DNA of 64,000 bases from Rehmannia glutinosa (taxonomy: Eukaryota; Streptophyta; Magnoliopsida; Lamiales; Orobanchaceae): positions 1,116,001 to 1,180,000 of the forward strand of contig JABTTQ020001795.1 in NCBI GenBank assembly GCA_016081115.2, written 5' to 3'. The notes below the pieces were generated by a model that worked only from the letters and a program-made list of their open reading frames with translations, did no database searches and was not told the origin of the DNA. This document shows positions 33,724 to 44,559 of the stretch, in pieces (position 1 is the first letter of the stretch; each line of letters begins with the position of its first letter). The translations under genes and the position numbers were made by a program.

Positions 33724-34350
33724 TGTTGACGTGCGTTTTGGTCAACAAGCAAAAATATGTAAAAGATTCAACACGTGGAAATATAAGCGTGCGTAACGTA
33801 TGTTTATTTATGGCTAATTCTGCCTTTTTTGCATAATGCCGAGCCGAATTATTGGGGTCGGTCTTTCTTACAGTTTTGCTTTTTCTCTTTTCTTTCTTTT
33901 TTCGGTCCCCCTTCTACAATCTCTCTATGAGACTTTTTATACCACTTGAGTAAGTGTGTTTACAATAGTCATCTTTGCACTAACTAGTCATTAATTAGTA
34001 AAATAATTAAAGAAGGACACATGTCCCTCTCTAATTGTGCATGTCAGTCAAATCTCGCCACTTGTCGACTTCTCTTCATAACTTTCTGACATGTGGCAGT
34101 TTCTGATACCAATAAAGTGTTAAGCATGGGCAACTGATTATTTTTATGAGTTTGTCGCGCATGCGTTTCCCGCCGAAATTTGGGCTTGGGGCTCGGCAGC
34201 CATGTTGCGGTTGGGCTCGGTAGCGGGCGAGCCTAATTCATGACGTGTCACCGAGCACCGTTATTGACGTCATCTGTAGATCCCCCAATCAGGTATGCGC
34301 TGGACTGATGACGTGGATTAATTTCTTCCAGCTCGGCTCGGGTGTCATCA
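33724..34350 (-). repeat. 5' LTR of Tat element
   Basis: 627 bp, same ends as 23266-23899, about 11 substitutions and one 7-bp indel between them. Confidence 0.9.
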
Positions 34351-34496
34351 CACCCTTTAAAAAATTAGAAAAGTTGTAATTGAAAAAGGAATAAATTTGA
34401 CAGAAAAAATATTGGAACATAGAGAAATAATTAAATATATTTGGTTTCAAAAAAGTATATTTAGTTATTTTTTAAGGCTCGTGTAGTTTTATTTTT

Positions 34497-36226
34497 AGAG
34501 AAAATTGCAATATCTAGTCCCACGAGATTTTGGACTTTGCGATTTTAATCCCACAGTTTGCATTTTTTTGGTCTCAAAGTTTTCTTTTTACACAAACATA
34601 ATAAGGATCGTGTGCTTTAAGTTACAGGCAAGCATTATAATAATGGTCACATAAGAGTTGAACATTGCAATTTTAGTCCAGTTATTTGCAAGTATGTCCT
34701 ACAGTTTTTTTTAATGTCGCAAAATAATCTAAAATTGTTTTATAGTCCTTCATTGGGATTTGACTTTCAGATGATATTAAATGCACAATTTTATTTAAAA
34801 AAAATTATTACTCCCTTCGTCCCAATAAGATATATAGGCAAGTAGAGTATTTCACACAGATTAAGAAAACATAATAAATGTAATTGGGATCATAATCTTT
34901 TTTCATATTCTTCCTACTTTGCCCTTGCATTATATGAGAATATATCATTGTTGGTCTCAAGCAATGTGAATTAAATAAGGGTAGTTTAGTCTATTGTTGT
35001 GTAATTAATACTTTCAATAAGGAAATAAGTCTATAATTGGGACGGACGAAAAAAGAAAGGTAGTCTATCTTATTGGGACGGATGAAGTATATATATGTTA
35101 TTATTAAGTGTATTTGCACTATATTTTTCATTGGGCTTAATATCTAAAAAAAATTAAGACAATGCACACGCAATCTTAAATAAGAATGTTGTTAGAAGAT
35201 GATGATTTGGTGTATACTTAAACCGAGACTTGATTTGCTAAGAATATAAAAAAACCTAGACTCGCCCCTACTCATACTTGTGTCTTGCAGGTATGCCCAA
35301 CTAGAACTACTCACTTCATATACTTGACCTTATTCGGTGTGCCTCATACTACAATAAAAAGATTTTCATAAGTCAAATAATAGGAAAAATTGTAAAATAA
35401 GTTTTGTAACAAAATGGTGGTCTTATAAAGATCTTGCAAAGCAAAATAGTCTCGTAATTGTATGAAAATCACTTTGTTCCTAATTTCGCTATAAATTAGA
35501 AATTTTACCATAAATTAAGAATTTCACTAGATTTCAATCACATGAGCGACATGTGTAATTTGGTAAAATTATGACCAAAATTGAGTTTCTTTATATAGTT
35601 ATAGGAATAATTTGCAAACCGTGCATTTTGCAAAATATTTTTGCAACCACCTTTAGTATATGACTAATTTTACAAATTTTCCAAATGAATAAAAAAAATA
35701 GTTATTTTGATTCATTTTAGAAGATTTTTTATGATCAAACATATATATGAGAATTAACATAAAATAAAATAGTAATTGTGTTATACTACTAAACTACACA
35801 AGGATAAAATAAAAATGGAAAAAAAACTTAACTAATTTTTGAATTGTAATATGATGTGAAGTTCAACTAACTTATTGATCTTACCATTTTTATCTTAACT
35901 AATTCTTTAATATTTTTGACTAAATGATGCTTTGAAGTTAAATAAAAATTCAAATGACAACAAATGAGAGAATTAGTTTAGAATTACCTATTTTAATATT
36001 TGATTTTGGATAATTGCACTTTTCATCCCATAGGATATGAATAGTTGAAGTTTTAGTCCAAATTGCAAAGAAAATAATGATAGGACAAAAATTACGAAAG
36101 AAATTTACGGAAAAGTTAACGATGGGACTAATTTTGCAACAAAACTATTCTAGTTGAACTATTTTGAATCCATGGACCAAAATTGCAATCACTGAAATCT
36201 TGTGAGACTAATATTACAATTTTCTC
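34497..36226. mobile_element. Probable Mutator-type non-autonomous element
   Basis: 1730 bp with inverted ends of at least 35 bp (left AGAGAAAATTGCAATAT; the right end reads the same inverted with a few changes). It is flanked by perfect 9-bp direct repeats TTTATTTTT (34488-34496 and 36227-36235). A 9-bp duplication is the mark of Mutator-like insertion, though this one is T-rich and so weaker evidence. No transposase is encoded. A Stowaway MITE lies inside. Confidence 0.55.
34811..35087. mobile_element. Stowaway MITE (Tc1/mariner type)
   Basis: 277 bp with inverted ends CTCCCTTCGTCCCAATAAG and CTTATTGGGACGGATGAAG, close to the Stowaway consensus CTCCCTCCGTCCC, and TA on both sides (34809-34810 and 35088-35089). 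No coding capacity. Confidence 0.85.
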
Positions 36227-36396
36227 TTTATTTTTGCATCCAAGCTACAACACTAGAAAAAGTTTTTTCTTTAACTAATCATATTTCTTCGCAAATGCAA
36301 GATTCATACATTTTTAGTCTCCTATGTAAGAGAATTGAAAAAATCCAAAAATTAAAAATTTGATTACATCATTATTTGCCTCCAAAACCAAATCAG

Positions 36397-36821
36397 TGTT
36401 GGGAAAACGGTTGTAAATTATAAAATTGAGACAGGTAAAAATAAATAGAGGCTAAAAATATCTGAATTACTACAACAATAATTTTGGAGAATATAACAAA
36501 CTCTCAATTTTTCTCACATATTTTTTCAAACAAGCTCTCACATTTTTATTTCAGTCTATTGTTTAAACTTAATTGGTTTGCATTGAATTTTGCTTGGGGT
36601 ACATTAAAATGATGAAGCATACAACCTATTTATAAGCTTAAATATTTAACTATTTGCTAATTAAAAAATTCATCACTAACAGAAGTGGGTTAATAATCAA
36701 CTATTCTTTTTAAATGGGTTTGGTGACATTTCTGTGTAACCATTTCTTTTGTATGTGGGTAGTTGATCAATCACCATAAATGGACATATGTCTCTAATGA
36801 TTGCAATTATACTTTTTAACA
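36397..36821 (-). repeat. 3' LTR of copia B
   Basis: 425 bp; minus strand starts TGTTAAAAAG and ends CCCAACA. A polypurine tract AAGAGGAGG (36822-36830) lies just upstream. No matching 5' LTR was found in the window. Confidence 0.7.
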
Positions 36822-37225
36822 CCTCCTCTTAATTTGTAATCCGAACATTCTTTCGAAGTTGCTCCATTTTTTCAATTATCACTGCTTTAGTGAAACTATA
36901 TGCTAATTGCTCCTTTGTGTACGTTCACAAACTGCAATTGAGTTTCTCGATCATTCGCAAGACTACTGATGAAATGGTGCCGAAGTTCAATGTGCTATAA
37001 CCTTGCATGGAAAACTAGATTTTTTCGTCATTGCAATAGTTGACATGTTGCCATAGAAAATTATTGTTGGAGTGTCTTGGTTTTGCTGAAATCAACAAAA
37101 ATTCTTATAAGTCATACTGTTTCACAAGTTGCATCAGTGGCAGCGATGTATTATTCTTCTGCTGATGAAAGTGACACTGTCTTTTGCATCTTTGATTACC
37201 AAGATATTATTTTTGAGAGGCAAAA
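36822..37225 (-). pseudogene. Copia B RNase H, C-terminal part
   Basis: Minus-strand remnant with KTVSLSSAEE then YIAATDATCE, then HARLKHIELRHHFI-like text (about 37010-36940) and the usual YKLRGGV end before the polypurine tract. It is the downstream half of the pol at 46551-49500; copia A inserted between the two halves. Confidence 0.75.
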
Positions 37226-39212
37226 TGTTGGAAATTATTCGGTTCCCGGATCCAATCCGGGTCGAATAAGATCCGGCTTTTCAATCAAATTAAACGGAAG
37301 TGGAAGCGAGAGATTTCAAAAATTAATTTTTAGATATGAGAACACAAAATCATGCTTATTAAATTTATTCAAACTAAAGGAAGAAAAAGAAAATTAACCT
37401 CTTTCGACGATTTTCTTGTTCTTCGCTTTTTCTACGTGAATCCTTTGAATCCCCGAAGCTCGTAGATATCGCGATCTTCAAATTTGAACCTCCCTATCAA
37501 CGGCAGTGTGTGGGCACCCAAATAATAAATCTAAGTTCCTAACTTTTATTTTCCTACGATGTACTCAACTCATGAGATCGTAGGATTGGGCTAACTGGAT
37601 AAGAGGGGGAATTGAACTGAGATTAAAAATAAACCACAAAATCACATTTTGAAAGAAATTAAAAACAACCCTTCATGAAAATTTTACGGACCGATATTCC
37701 ATATTAAATCAGTTGGCCAATAGAAAAACTCCCTTTTGCAACTAAAATAACAAACTATTGTTTTGAACTTAGTTGACCAACTAATTAATGTGTTTGTTGA
37801 TGAATAACTAGAGCCGCAACTTGGTTAAGGAGATTTAATAAATAAACCAAGAGAATATTTCTCGATTAATTGCAAGAGGCGGCCAAAAACGTGTCTGCAA
37901 CAATTGTGAGATATGGTCCCCTTTTTATAGGCCTGGTTCAATCAGTTTCCCACTCCAACTCAGTTTTCAGTCTAATCTAGAATTCTTAATTCTAAATAGA
38001 CTCAAACTCTAATTGATAATTATCAATATAATTATCAAATTAAATAATTATATTAATATCATAAATATCTTATATTTATTTAATTCCCAATACAATCAAA
38101 ACTGTAGAATATCAGATAATCCCGGAACTAACTAATATTAATATATTAGCCCAAATATTTTGGAAAACTCTTTTCCATAAACCCTTAGGAACTGAAAATA
38201 TTATTTCTAACCCATTTACTCTAGGAATGCGAACCGGGGACCATGGACCTATAATTATAAGCTCCAATAAATCGAATAAATAATTAACTATTTAATTAAT
38301 TTATTCGACCTATTAATTCCGATATTACTCCACTATAAATTCAGAATTTCACTATAATAGGTATAGAATATCTTACTCAACGAATTGAGCAGTCCACTGA
38401 TATAATCATTACATATAGATTAATTCTCCATAGACAATTCGTAATTGAAGCTAGGTAGTATCCGTTAAACCTCTTTAATTACTTCTTATCCTCATTTACC
38501 ATTAATTCACTAGCGAATGGTTAATTTATAATCAGATTATAAATTAGAGATCTCAAACCATTCAGTTCCACAATCAACAAATAAGGGAATCATCTCTCTA
38601 CTTCTCGCAAAGAATGAATGGATTCCATATCTGTGAATTTATATTAACAGTTATTTAATTCAAATGTGAATCTAAAATGCAAGTGTTGGGAATGTCGTAG
38701 GACATACTTGAACGAGCAAATTAAGAATCACACAGAAATAAACAAGAGTCTTTAATCACTCAGGATTAAGATTTATCCATATATGATCATCTTGTGATTT
38801 AATTCGATTTTCCATTTCCACAATGGAATTTGTATGAAAAATTCAAATTAAATCGGTCCAAGTCCTATATGATCAAATCATATATAAATGTCCCCACTAA
38901 GATGTCTCCACATCGACGGTCCGGATAAACAGTCACATTCAAAATGTTCTGGGCCGCATTAATGATGTTTTAATTAAATATCCCATACTTTAATTAATTT
39001 CATCACAGACTTAATTTTACTTTATTATCTATAATCTTAATCCTCTTGTATATAACTCTTATATACTAAGATTATGGTTACAATAAATAAACTAGGGATT
39101 TTCATGATGTTCAAGAAAATACATACAATATGCATAAGAGTTCGAAATAAATGTAGCCTTTATTAATAATCAAAAATAATTCACAATTGCTTTAAAGACA
39201 CTATCCCTAACA
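37226..39212 (-). repeat. 3' LTR of copia A
   Basis: 1987 bp, minus strand starts TGTTAGGGATAGTG and ends TTCCAACA. Colinear with 44560-46545; the two differ by roughly 5% or more by eye in the terminal 200 bp. It contains an AT-rich centre (about 38020-38110). Confidence 0.9.
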
Positions 39213-40244
39213 ATCTCCTACTTGCCCTAAAGTATATGGGACATGTCTTAGGCTTATGTTCTTGTGCCATTAAAAACCCTTTTTAGGTGGGGTCTTGTTG
39301 ACAAGATTAACAAGAATGTACACTGACCTAGATATCGACTTTCGAGTATCCTTGTCTGACTAGAAGTCAGAATCAGTGCAGTCGTCTATTTTAAGGTCAA
39401 CCACCTAAATAGACAAACATCTTGATCTCAAACATATTTGAGAAGGTTATTGACTATTATCTAATAAAACGTTTCTGGATTAGAATGAAACTGGCTGGCT
39501 ATCCCTATTGCATATCAAATACCGAGCCTAGTACACAATATTGTATACTTGTAGAGGCATAGGGAATGCGTTTCATGTTCTTTTCCTTCTGAGGTGTCTT
39601 TAAACACTCCTCTTTGGAAAGAACGACTCCATATCAAGTTGGTAGATTACCCTTCTTGGAATCTTACATTCTATAATGCAACTGAATCTTATCGATATAA
39701 GAAGCTTGAGACGATGCCAATAATTTGTTCTTGTGATTTTGAACCATTCAAATTCCAAGAACATTATTCGCTTATCCAAATCATTCATTTGAAATTGCTT
39801 GGCAAACCAACCTTTAACCACAGCTAACATCTCTACTTCATTCTCAATTAGTAGAATGTCATCTACGTAAATCACTAAAATTGCCACTTTACCATCATTG
39901 ATCTGCTTGTATACACAAGGCTCATCAACACTTTGGTCAAAACCAAGACTTGATCATCTCATCAAATATATAGTTCCATGACCTTGAGGCTTGCTTTAAC
40001 CCATAAATGTATCTAAGCAATTTGCAGACTTTCTGCTCTTGACCTTCGGCTACAAAACCCTATGGTTCGAATCCATTTCTTGGTTCATAGCTTCAAGCCA
40101 CCTCGCTATATCAGAATCCTCCATCACTTGTCGAAAAGACAATGGATCATCGTCTACCCCATCAAAGAATGCAACAGTTGCCTCTTCGATTTGACGATAG
40201 CGGATTGGTGGTCTAATTACCCTCCCACTGCGTTGAGGTGTCAT
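39213..40244 (-). pseudogene. Copia A reverse transcriptase remnants
   Basis: An N-terminal RT piece (40244-40050: SGRVIRPPIRY, then DIARWLEAMNQEMDS) is separated by frame breaks from a C-terminal RT ORF at 39887-39600 that retains the catalytic IYVDDILLI. Part of the palm domain between them is deleted. Only traces of RNase H (CTDSDF near 39375) remain before the polypurine tract. Dead. Confidence 0.75.
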
Positions 40245-40250
40245 GACATT

Positions 40251-40578
40251 CTAATCAGGTATAGTGGTATTTCTAGCAATTTCCCCAACAACTCTTGTTG
40301 GTTGTGGTCTGGTCTCATCAGAAAGTAACTCCTCGAGTACAACTTTATCTCGAGGTTGGAAGTTTTCTATATAATCGTTCTCAATAAAGATAGCATTAGT
40401 CAAAATTATTACTTTCTTTTCTTGTGGATCATAAAACAAACTTCCTCTCATTCCTTTGGGGTATCCAAAGAACAGATACACTTCTGAACATGGATGTAAC
40501 TTTCCATTCTTTCTGGTTGCTCCCAAAAACGACCTCTCCTCGCCGATCACCTTCCAAGACGCAGTCCTCCGTAAAACC
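40251..40578 (-). pseudogene. Copia A integrase C-terminal part
   Basis: Reads NGKLHPCSEVYLFFGYPKG, then GSLFYDPQEKKVII and AIFIENDYI, the conserved copia block after the integrase core. The upstream core is missing: the frame runs directly into the Tat LTR end at 40579. Confidence 0.8.
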
Positions 40579-41313
40579 TGCACAAGGGGGGCCGGAGGGG
40601 GGGCTCCGGCGTACCCTCTCCGATGCTTAAGTCAGTGTCTTGGAAAATAAGTAAAGGCTAGAGAGAGAAAAGCAATGTAACAGTAAAGAAAAATGAGATT
40701 AGGTTAGAATGAACCTGGGCTTGGGCCTTTTATACCTTAGCTAGGATTAGGGTTTCCGTAAAATCCGGGATTCCGTTACGATTTGGTGTCAGAGTCATCA
40801 TTAGATTAGGATCGGATCTCTTAAAAACCCTAATTTTACGCCCGTAAGACCATAGCTCTGACCTGTTTCAAAATACCTCGGCCCAGTGTATTGTTGTAAA
40901 GCCCCTTTAAATCTCCAAGGCATCCTCAGCCCCTTTAAATCTTCAAAACACCCCGAAGTCCTTATAGAATGCAACAGGTCCACAACAGATCGCCTTAGCC
41001 ATGTAGGGCTTGACAGGCCGATTTAATACAACGGACCTTACACAAGTCGGCCAGATAAACATCCCTACAGAACCACTTGTACTCGGGGCCTTAACAGATC
41101 GGCCCAATATGATAGGCCTCCCACCTATGTATGGGCTCAGTAGGTCGGCCCAATACTCATAATCCTTAGGAGGTCAGTCCAATGCTGTAAGCCTCCTCAG
41201 ATCGGCCCAGTGCTTAATGCTTAACAGATCAGCCCAATATTATGGGCCTTGCCAGGTCGGCCCAATGCCATAAGCCTGGTCAGGTCGGCCCAGACAATCT
41301 TTTGCCCTTATCA
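40579..41313 (-). repeat. 3' LTR of second Tat element
   Basis: 735 bp; minus strand starts TGATAAGGGC and ends CTTGTGCA. It is unrelated by eye to the LTR of the 23-34 kb element, so a different family. From about 40990 to 41300 it holds degenerate repeats of 30-45 bp around AGATCGGCCCAAT. Confidence 0.65.
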
Positions 41314-42513
41314 ATTCCTCCCCCCAACTATGGATTGATCTGCGCCTCAACCATAGTTGTTGATAGGCCGAGCTGACCTAGTATTTAGGGTTTGTGCTTT
41401 TCACATTCCCGTCGACTCTTGGCTGAAATTCATGCCGCCCTTTGGCCTCTCGAGTACCTGACACGCGGATGTGATTGATGAGACGTCTTTTTGGCTCCCT
41501 GACACCTCGTAGACCGTCAAACGTCTCCTCGAAAATCGGGGCACCTCTTTGTCTTCTCTCTCCTCTTGTAAAAGCCCAACTTCTTCTTCATTCACCACTT
41601 TTACACTTTCCTTTCCTTCAAATTTCAGAGCTTTCTCCCAAGAAAATACTCTTCTTCTCCGGTGGAATTCTCCAGATTCCGGTAGGCTTCGGAAGTTTCA
41701 CGCTCCAGACTACTTTCCTCCTTCAACCTCCTATTTTTATCCAGTAAGTAACCCTTTCCTTTCCAGTTTTTATTTTCTTCAATATGGCATCTTCTTCTTC
41801 CCCTTCAACACCGTCGGACCCGGTCGTCGCCGATTTAGAACGGTGGGCCATAACAACGGGTTCTGCTCCTCCACCACTTTTCCTCACCGGAGTCCGTCCA
41901 TCGGACCCTGATGCTACCGAATCCAGTTCTGATTCGGGTCGGGATTCCGATACAATAGAGATCCGAGCTCCGTGCTCGGGTCCCTTGCCTGTATATCCTC
42001 ATGATTTTAGGGAGACCACCCTATCAGCCTCCAATCTTCAAACCATTAAAAGAACAGCCCAAATTCCTTCTACTTTCGGACTCTCTGCTGGCGGCTCAGG
42101 ACCGACCTAATCGACCTCCCCCAATGCCCTAGCCTTCTTTGCGGGTCGGATAGAGGGCGACCTCGATTTCCCATCCATCCGTTCATGGCTGGGGTGTCCG
42201 AGTTCTCCCGGGTACCCCTTAACCAACTAGCTCCGAACTCCTTCCGTATCCTGGCCGGATTCATCACTCTGACTAAGTATTTAGAAATAGAGCCCACTCT
42301 GGAACTATTTTTTGCCCTGTTCCAAATAAAGAGTTCGACCACTAAGGGTCTTTTCTACATTACCTCCCGAGGTGATGCTCAGTTTTTAAGCAAGTATCCT
42401 TCCTCCAACAAATTCTGGAAGGATAAATATTTTTTCATTTCTTCCCCCCGAGCTTGGGGGTTTCCTATTGCTTGCACTTGGACCCTTCCTCTCCAACGCA
42501 AACACAACCCCCA
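40579..42513 (-). mobile_element. Truncated second Tat element (3' LTR plus aORF) inside copia A
   Basis: A minus-oriented 3' LTR (40579-41313), polypurine tract (AGTTGGGGGGAGG on the minus strand, about 41317-41331) and the plus-strand aORF start (41784 onward) form the 3' third of a Tat-type element. The gag-pol part is absent. It replaces the copia A protease-integrase segment, so a deletion accompanied or followed its arrival. The right border near 42513 is inferred from where copia protease sequence resumes. Confidence 0.65.
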
Positions 42514-42530
42514 AGCTCTTCATAAGAACT
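41784..42530 (+). pseudogene. Second Tat aORF, N-terminal part
   Basis: ATG at 41784 starts a Ser/Pro/Asp-rich N-terminal region. The conserved domain follows, split by frameshifts near 42095 and 42180: NALAFFAGRIEGDLDFP in one frame, then NQLAPNSFRILAGFITL and SSNKFWKDKYFFISS in the 42185-42532 frame. The order matches the 24.9-25.4 kb aORF (hydrophobic LRFP-type start, HP/AP-N-SW/F-R/G-I core, then K-W/FKDK-W/YFF). The C-terminal coiled-coil part is missing. It is not the 24401 copy moved: LTRs and N-termini differ. Confidence 0.65.
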
Positions 42531-43588
42531 AGGTATCTGTAAAGAATAACACATATGATTAGTAGCGCCCGAATCAACTACTCGGTAGAAGAGTTTTTAG
42601 CTACCAAACAACTTTCAAGAATAAGTAAATCATATTTACCTTTATTTTTCTTCTTTAATTTGGCGAGGTACTTGGGGCAGTTCATCTTCCAATGTCCCTC
42701 TTCTCCACAGTGGAAACACTTTCCCTTTGGTTTGGAGGAACCTTTCTTCTTGCCTTTGGAACTCTTCCTTTTTTTTTGTTTTGATTCACCCCCTTTCTCC
42801 TGGCCCTTCCTCTTCTTGGAGGAAGTTGGCTTATCCTCAACAACATTTCCCTCCGCTTCTTTGACCTTTCCAATGGAAATGGCCTCAAAGGTTTGCAATT
42901 CATTGAGTAACTGTGTCAATGAATAAGACAATTTATTCATGACATAGTTGCTCTTGAATTGGAGGAAAGCCGGTGAGAGTGATTCCAATATCACACTCAC
43001 TTGTGTACGATCATCAATAGTTGCACCATGGATCTCAACTTCAGTAAAAAAGTTGATCATGTTCAAAACATGCTCACCTACTGACTGACCCTTCTTCATC
43101 TTAGCATTCATAGCCATTTTCAAATCTTCATGCCTCGATTGATCGAAAGGCTGACCGAACATAGCTTGCAGAGACTACATTATCTCATAAGCAGTCTCTG
43201 TGTGCTCGTGCTTCAATCTAAGCACGTCGTTCATGTCGGCTAATAAGTAAGCCTGAGCTTTGTTATTAGCGGCAATCCATTGTTCATATATCTCTCGCAC
43301 ACTTCGTGCTGCATTAATGGGGGGTTCATGAGGACATTCTTCCATCAAAACAAATTTGAGGTTCTCACAAACGAATGCAATGTTCATGTTACTTTTCCAC
43401 TTAATAAAATTATCTCCAGTGTAACATTCAACAGTGCAAGCATAGGACCAGACATGATTGCTGAAAATAAAATAAAGCGACATAAATAAGAGAACGAACA
43501 CCATAGAACATTCAATTTTGGAATCATAAACATGATGCATGAAAGCAATAAAGTTAATCCTACCAATTCCAAGGTAATTTAATCTCAC
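42514..43588 (-). pseudogene. Copia A gag and start of protease
   Basis: Gag in two frames: 43588-43175 with the N-terminal part (WKSNMNIAFVCENLKFVL, then QWIAANNKAQAYLLADMND) and 43162-42578 with MFGQPFDQSRHEDLKMAMN, VILESLSPAFLQFKSNYVMN, a basic Lys-rich stretch and the CCHC knuckle CFHCGEEGHWKMNCPKYL. A second frame immediately after gives the protease start VVDSGATNHMCYSLQ (about 42580-42535), with an intact DSG. It is cut at about 42513 by the Tat fragment. The Met at 43162 is probably not the true start; the frame shifts near 43170. Confidence 0.85.
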
Positions 43589-44559
43589 ATTTGAAAAGCC
43601 GCCGTAGGGTAGGTCAAATCAAATAACGATTAAATCGAGACCATCTTAGATTAATAAATAAATAATCAAGACATCTCATATCTTCATTTATTTATTAATC
43701 ACGTTTTAATTTAGCCTAGATACATCCAAACAATTTGATTGTATCCTTATGAGTGTTACCCATTATTTTGGATTTTAAAAAATAACTCAAAATCGTCGTC
43801 GAAGGGTAGGAAAATTAAGAGTTAAATTTTAAATTCCTATCCTTTCGGAGATTAAGCCTTGATTATTGATTTAATTGAAAATCATCAGTAGGGGGATGAA
43901 TCTGAGCATCGCGAGGTGTCACTTAAATCTCACGGTGCTTTGATCAATAATGGAGGCCATAGGATTTATTGTCATGAATCCTTCTCCCACACGCTATTTT
44001 ATAATAAATGTTTCCTAAACATTTAAGTTATAAAACATCTTATGTTTTAATAAGTCAAGTCCAATCCTATTGGTTTTTTGATTAAAATTCTCTAATTTAA
44101 ATATCAAACGTTTAGAAATTAAATAATAATTTTAATCAATTGATTAAAATTCTCTAATTTAAAAATCTAACTTTTAGAAATTAAATCATAATTTCAATCA
44201 ACTTTAAAAACCCCTAAATTATCAAAATAATTAAGGGAATAGGGATAAAACGAAAAACTTTCATGAAAGAACAAAGGAATGGCTTGGGAGTGGCTTCCAT
44301 TATCATTATGCATGACATGCTTGAGAGTGGCTTCCATGAATGACATATCAATATGCATGGCACATATATCACATATACATCACATAAATATTAATCCGCA
44401 AAATAATAAATATGGCGATTTGGATCGATGCCTTAAATTCAAAAATGTCCATGCATCCATATATCAAAACATGTAAGATCAAATCCTAAACTCACTCCAA
44501 AATAAATTTAATAACAGATCTAGTTCTTATATCAAAAACCAAATAGCTCTGATACTATT
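43589..44559 (-). other. Copia A untranslated leader
   Basis: AT-rich DNA of about 970 bp between the primer site and gag; no domain-bearing ORF. The primer site TAGTATCAGAGC lies at its upstream end. Confidence 0.6.

Larger units (their letters stand above)
23266..34350 (-). mobile_element. Complete Tat-lineage Ty3/gypsy retrotransposon with antisense ORF
   Basis: 11,085 bp on the minus strand. The 5' LTR is 33724-34350 and the 3' LTR 23266-23899. Flanks are CACCA (23261-23265) and CACCC (34351-34355), a 5-bp duplication with one mismatch. The order in the element is primer site, gag, protease-RT-RNase H, a second (archaeal-type) RNase H, integrase, tandem repeats, then an ORF on the opposite strand between integrase and 3' LTR. 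Dual RNase H plus an aORF at this place are established hallmarks of the Tat lineage (Retand/Ogre relatives). The LTRs differ by only about 11 substitutions and a 7-bp indel by eye, so the insertion is young, yet gag, the second RNase H and integrase carry frameshifts or stops. Confidence 0.9.
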
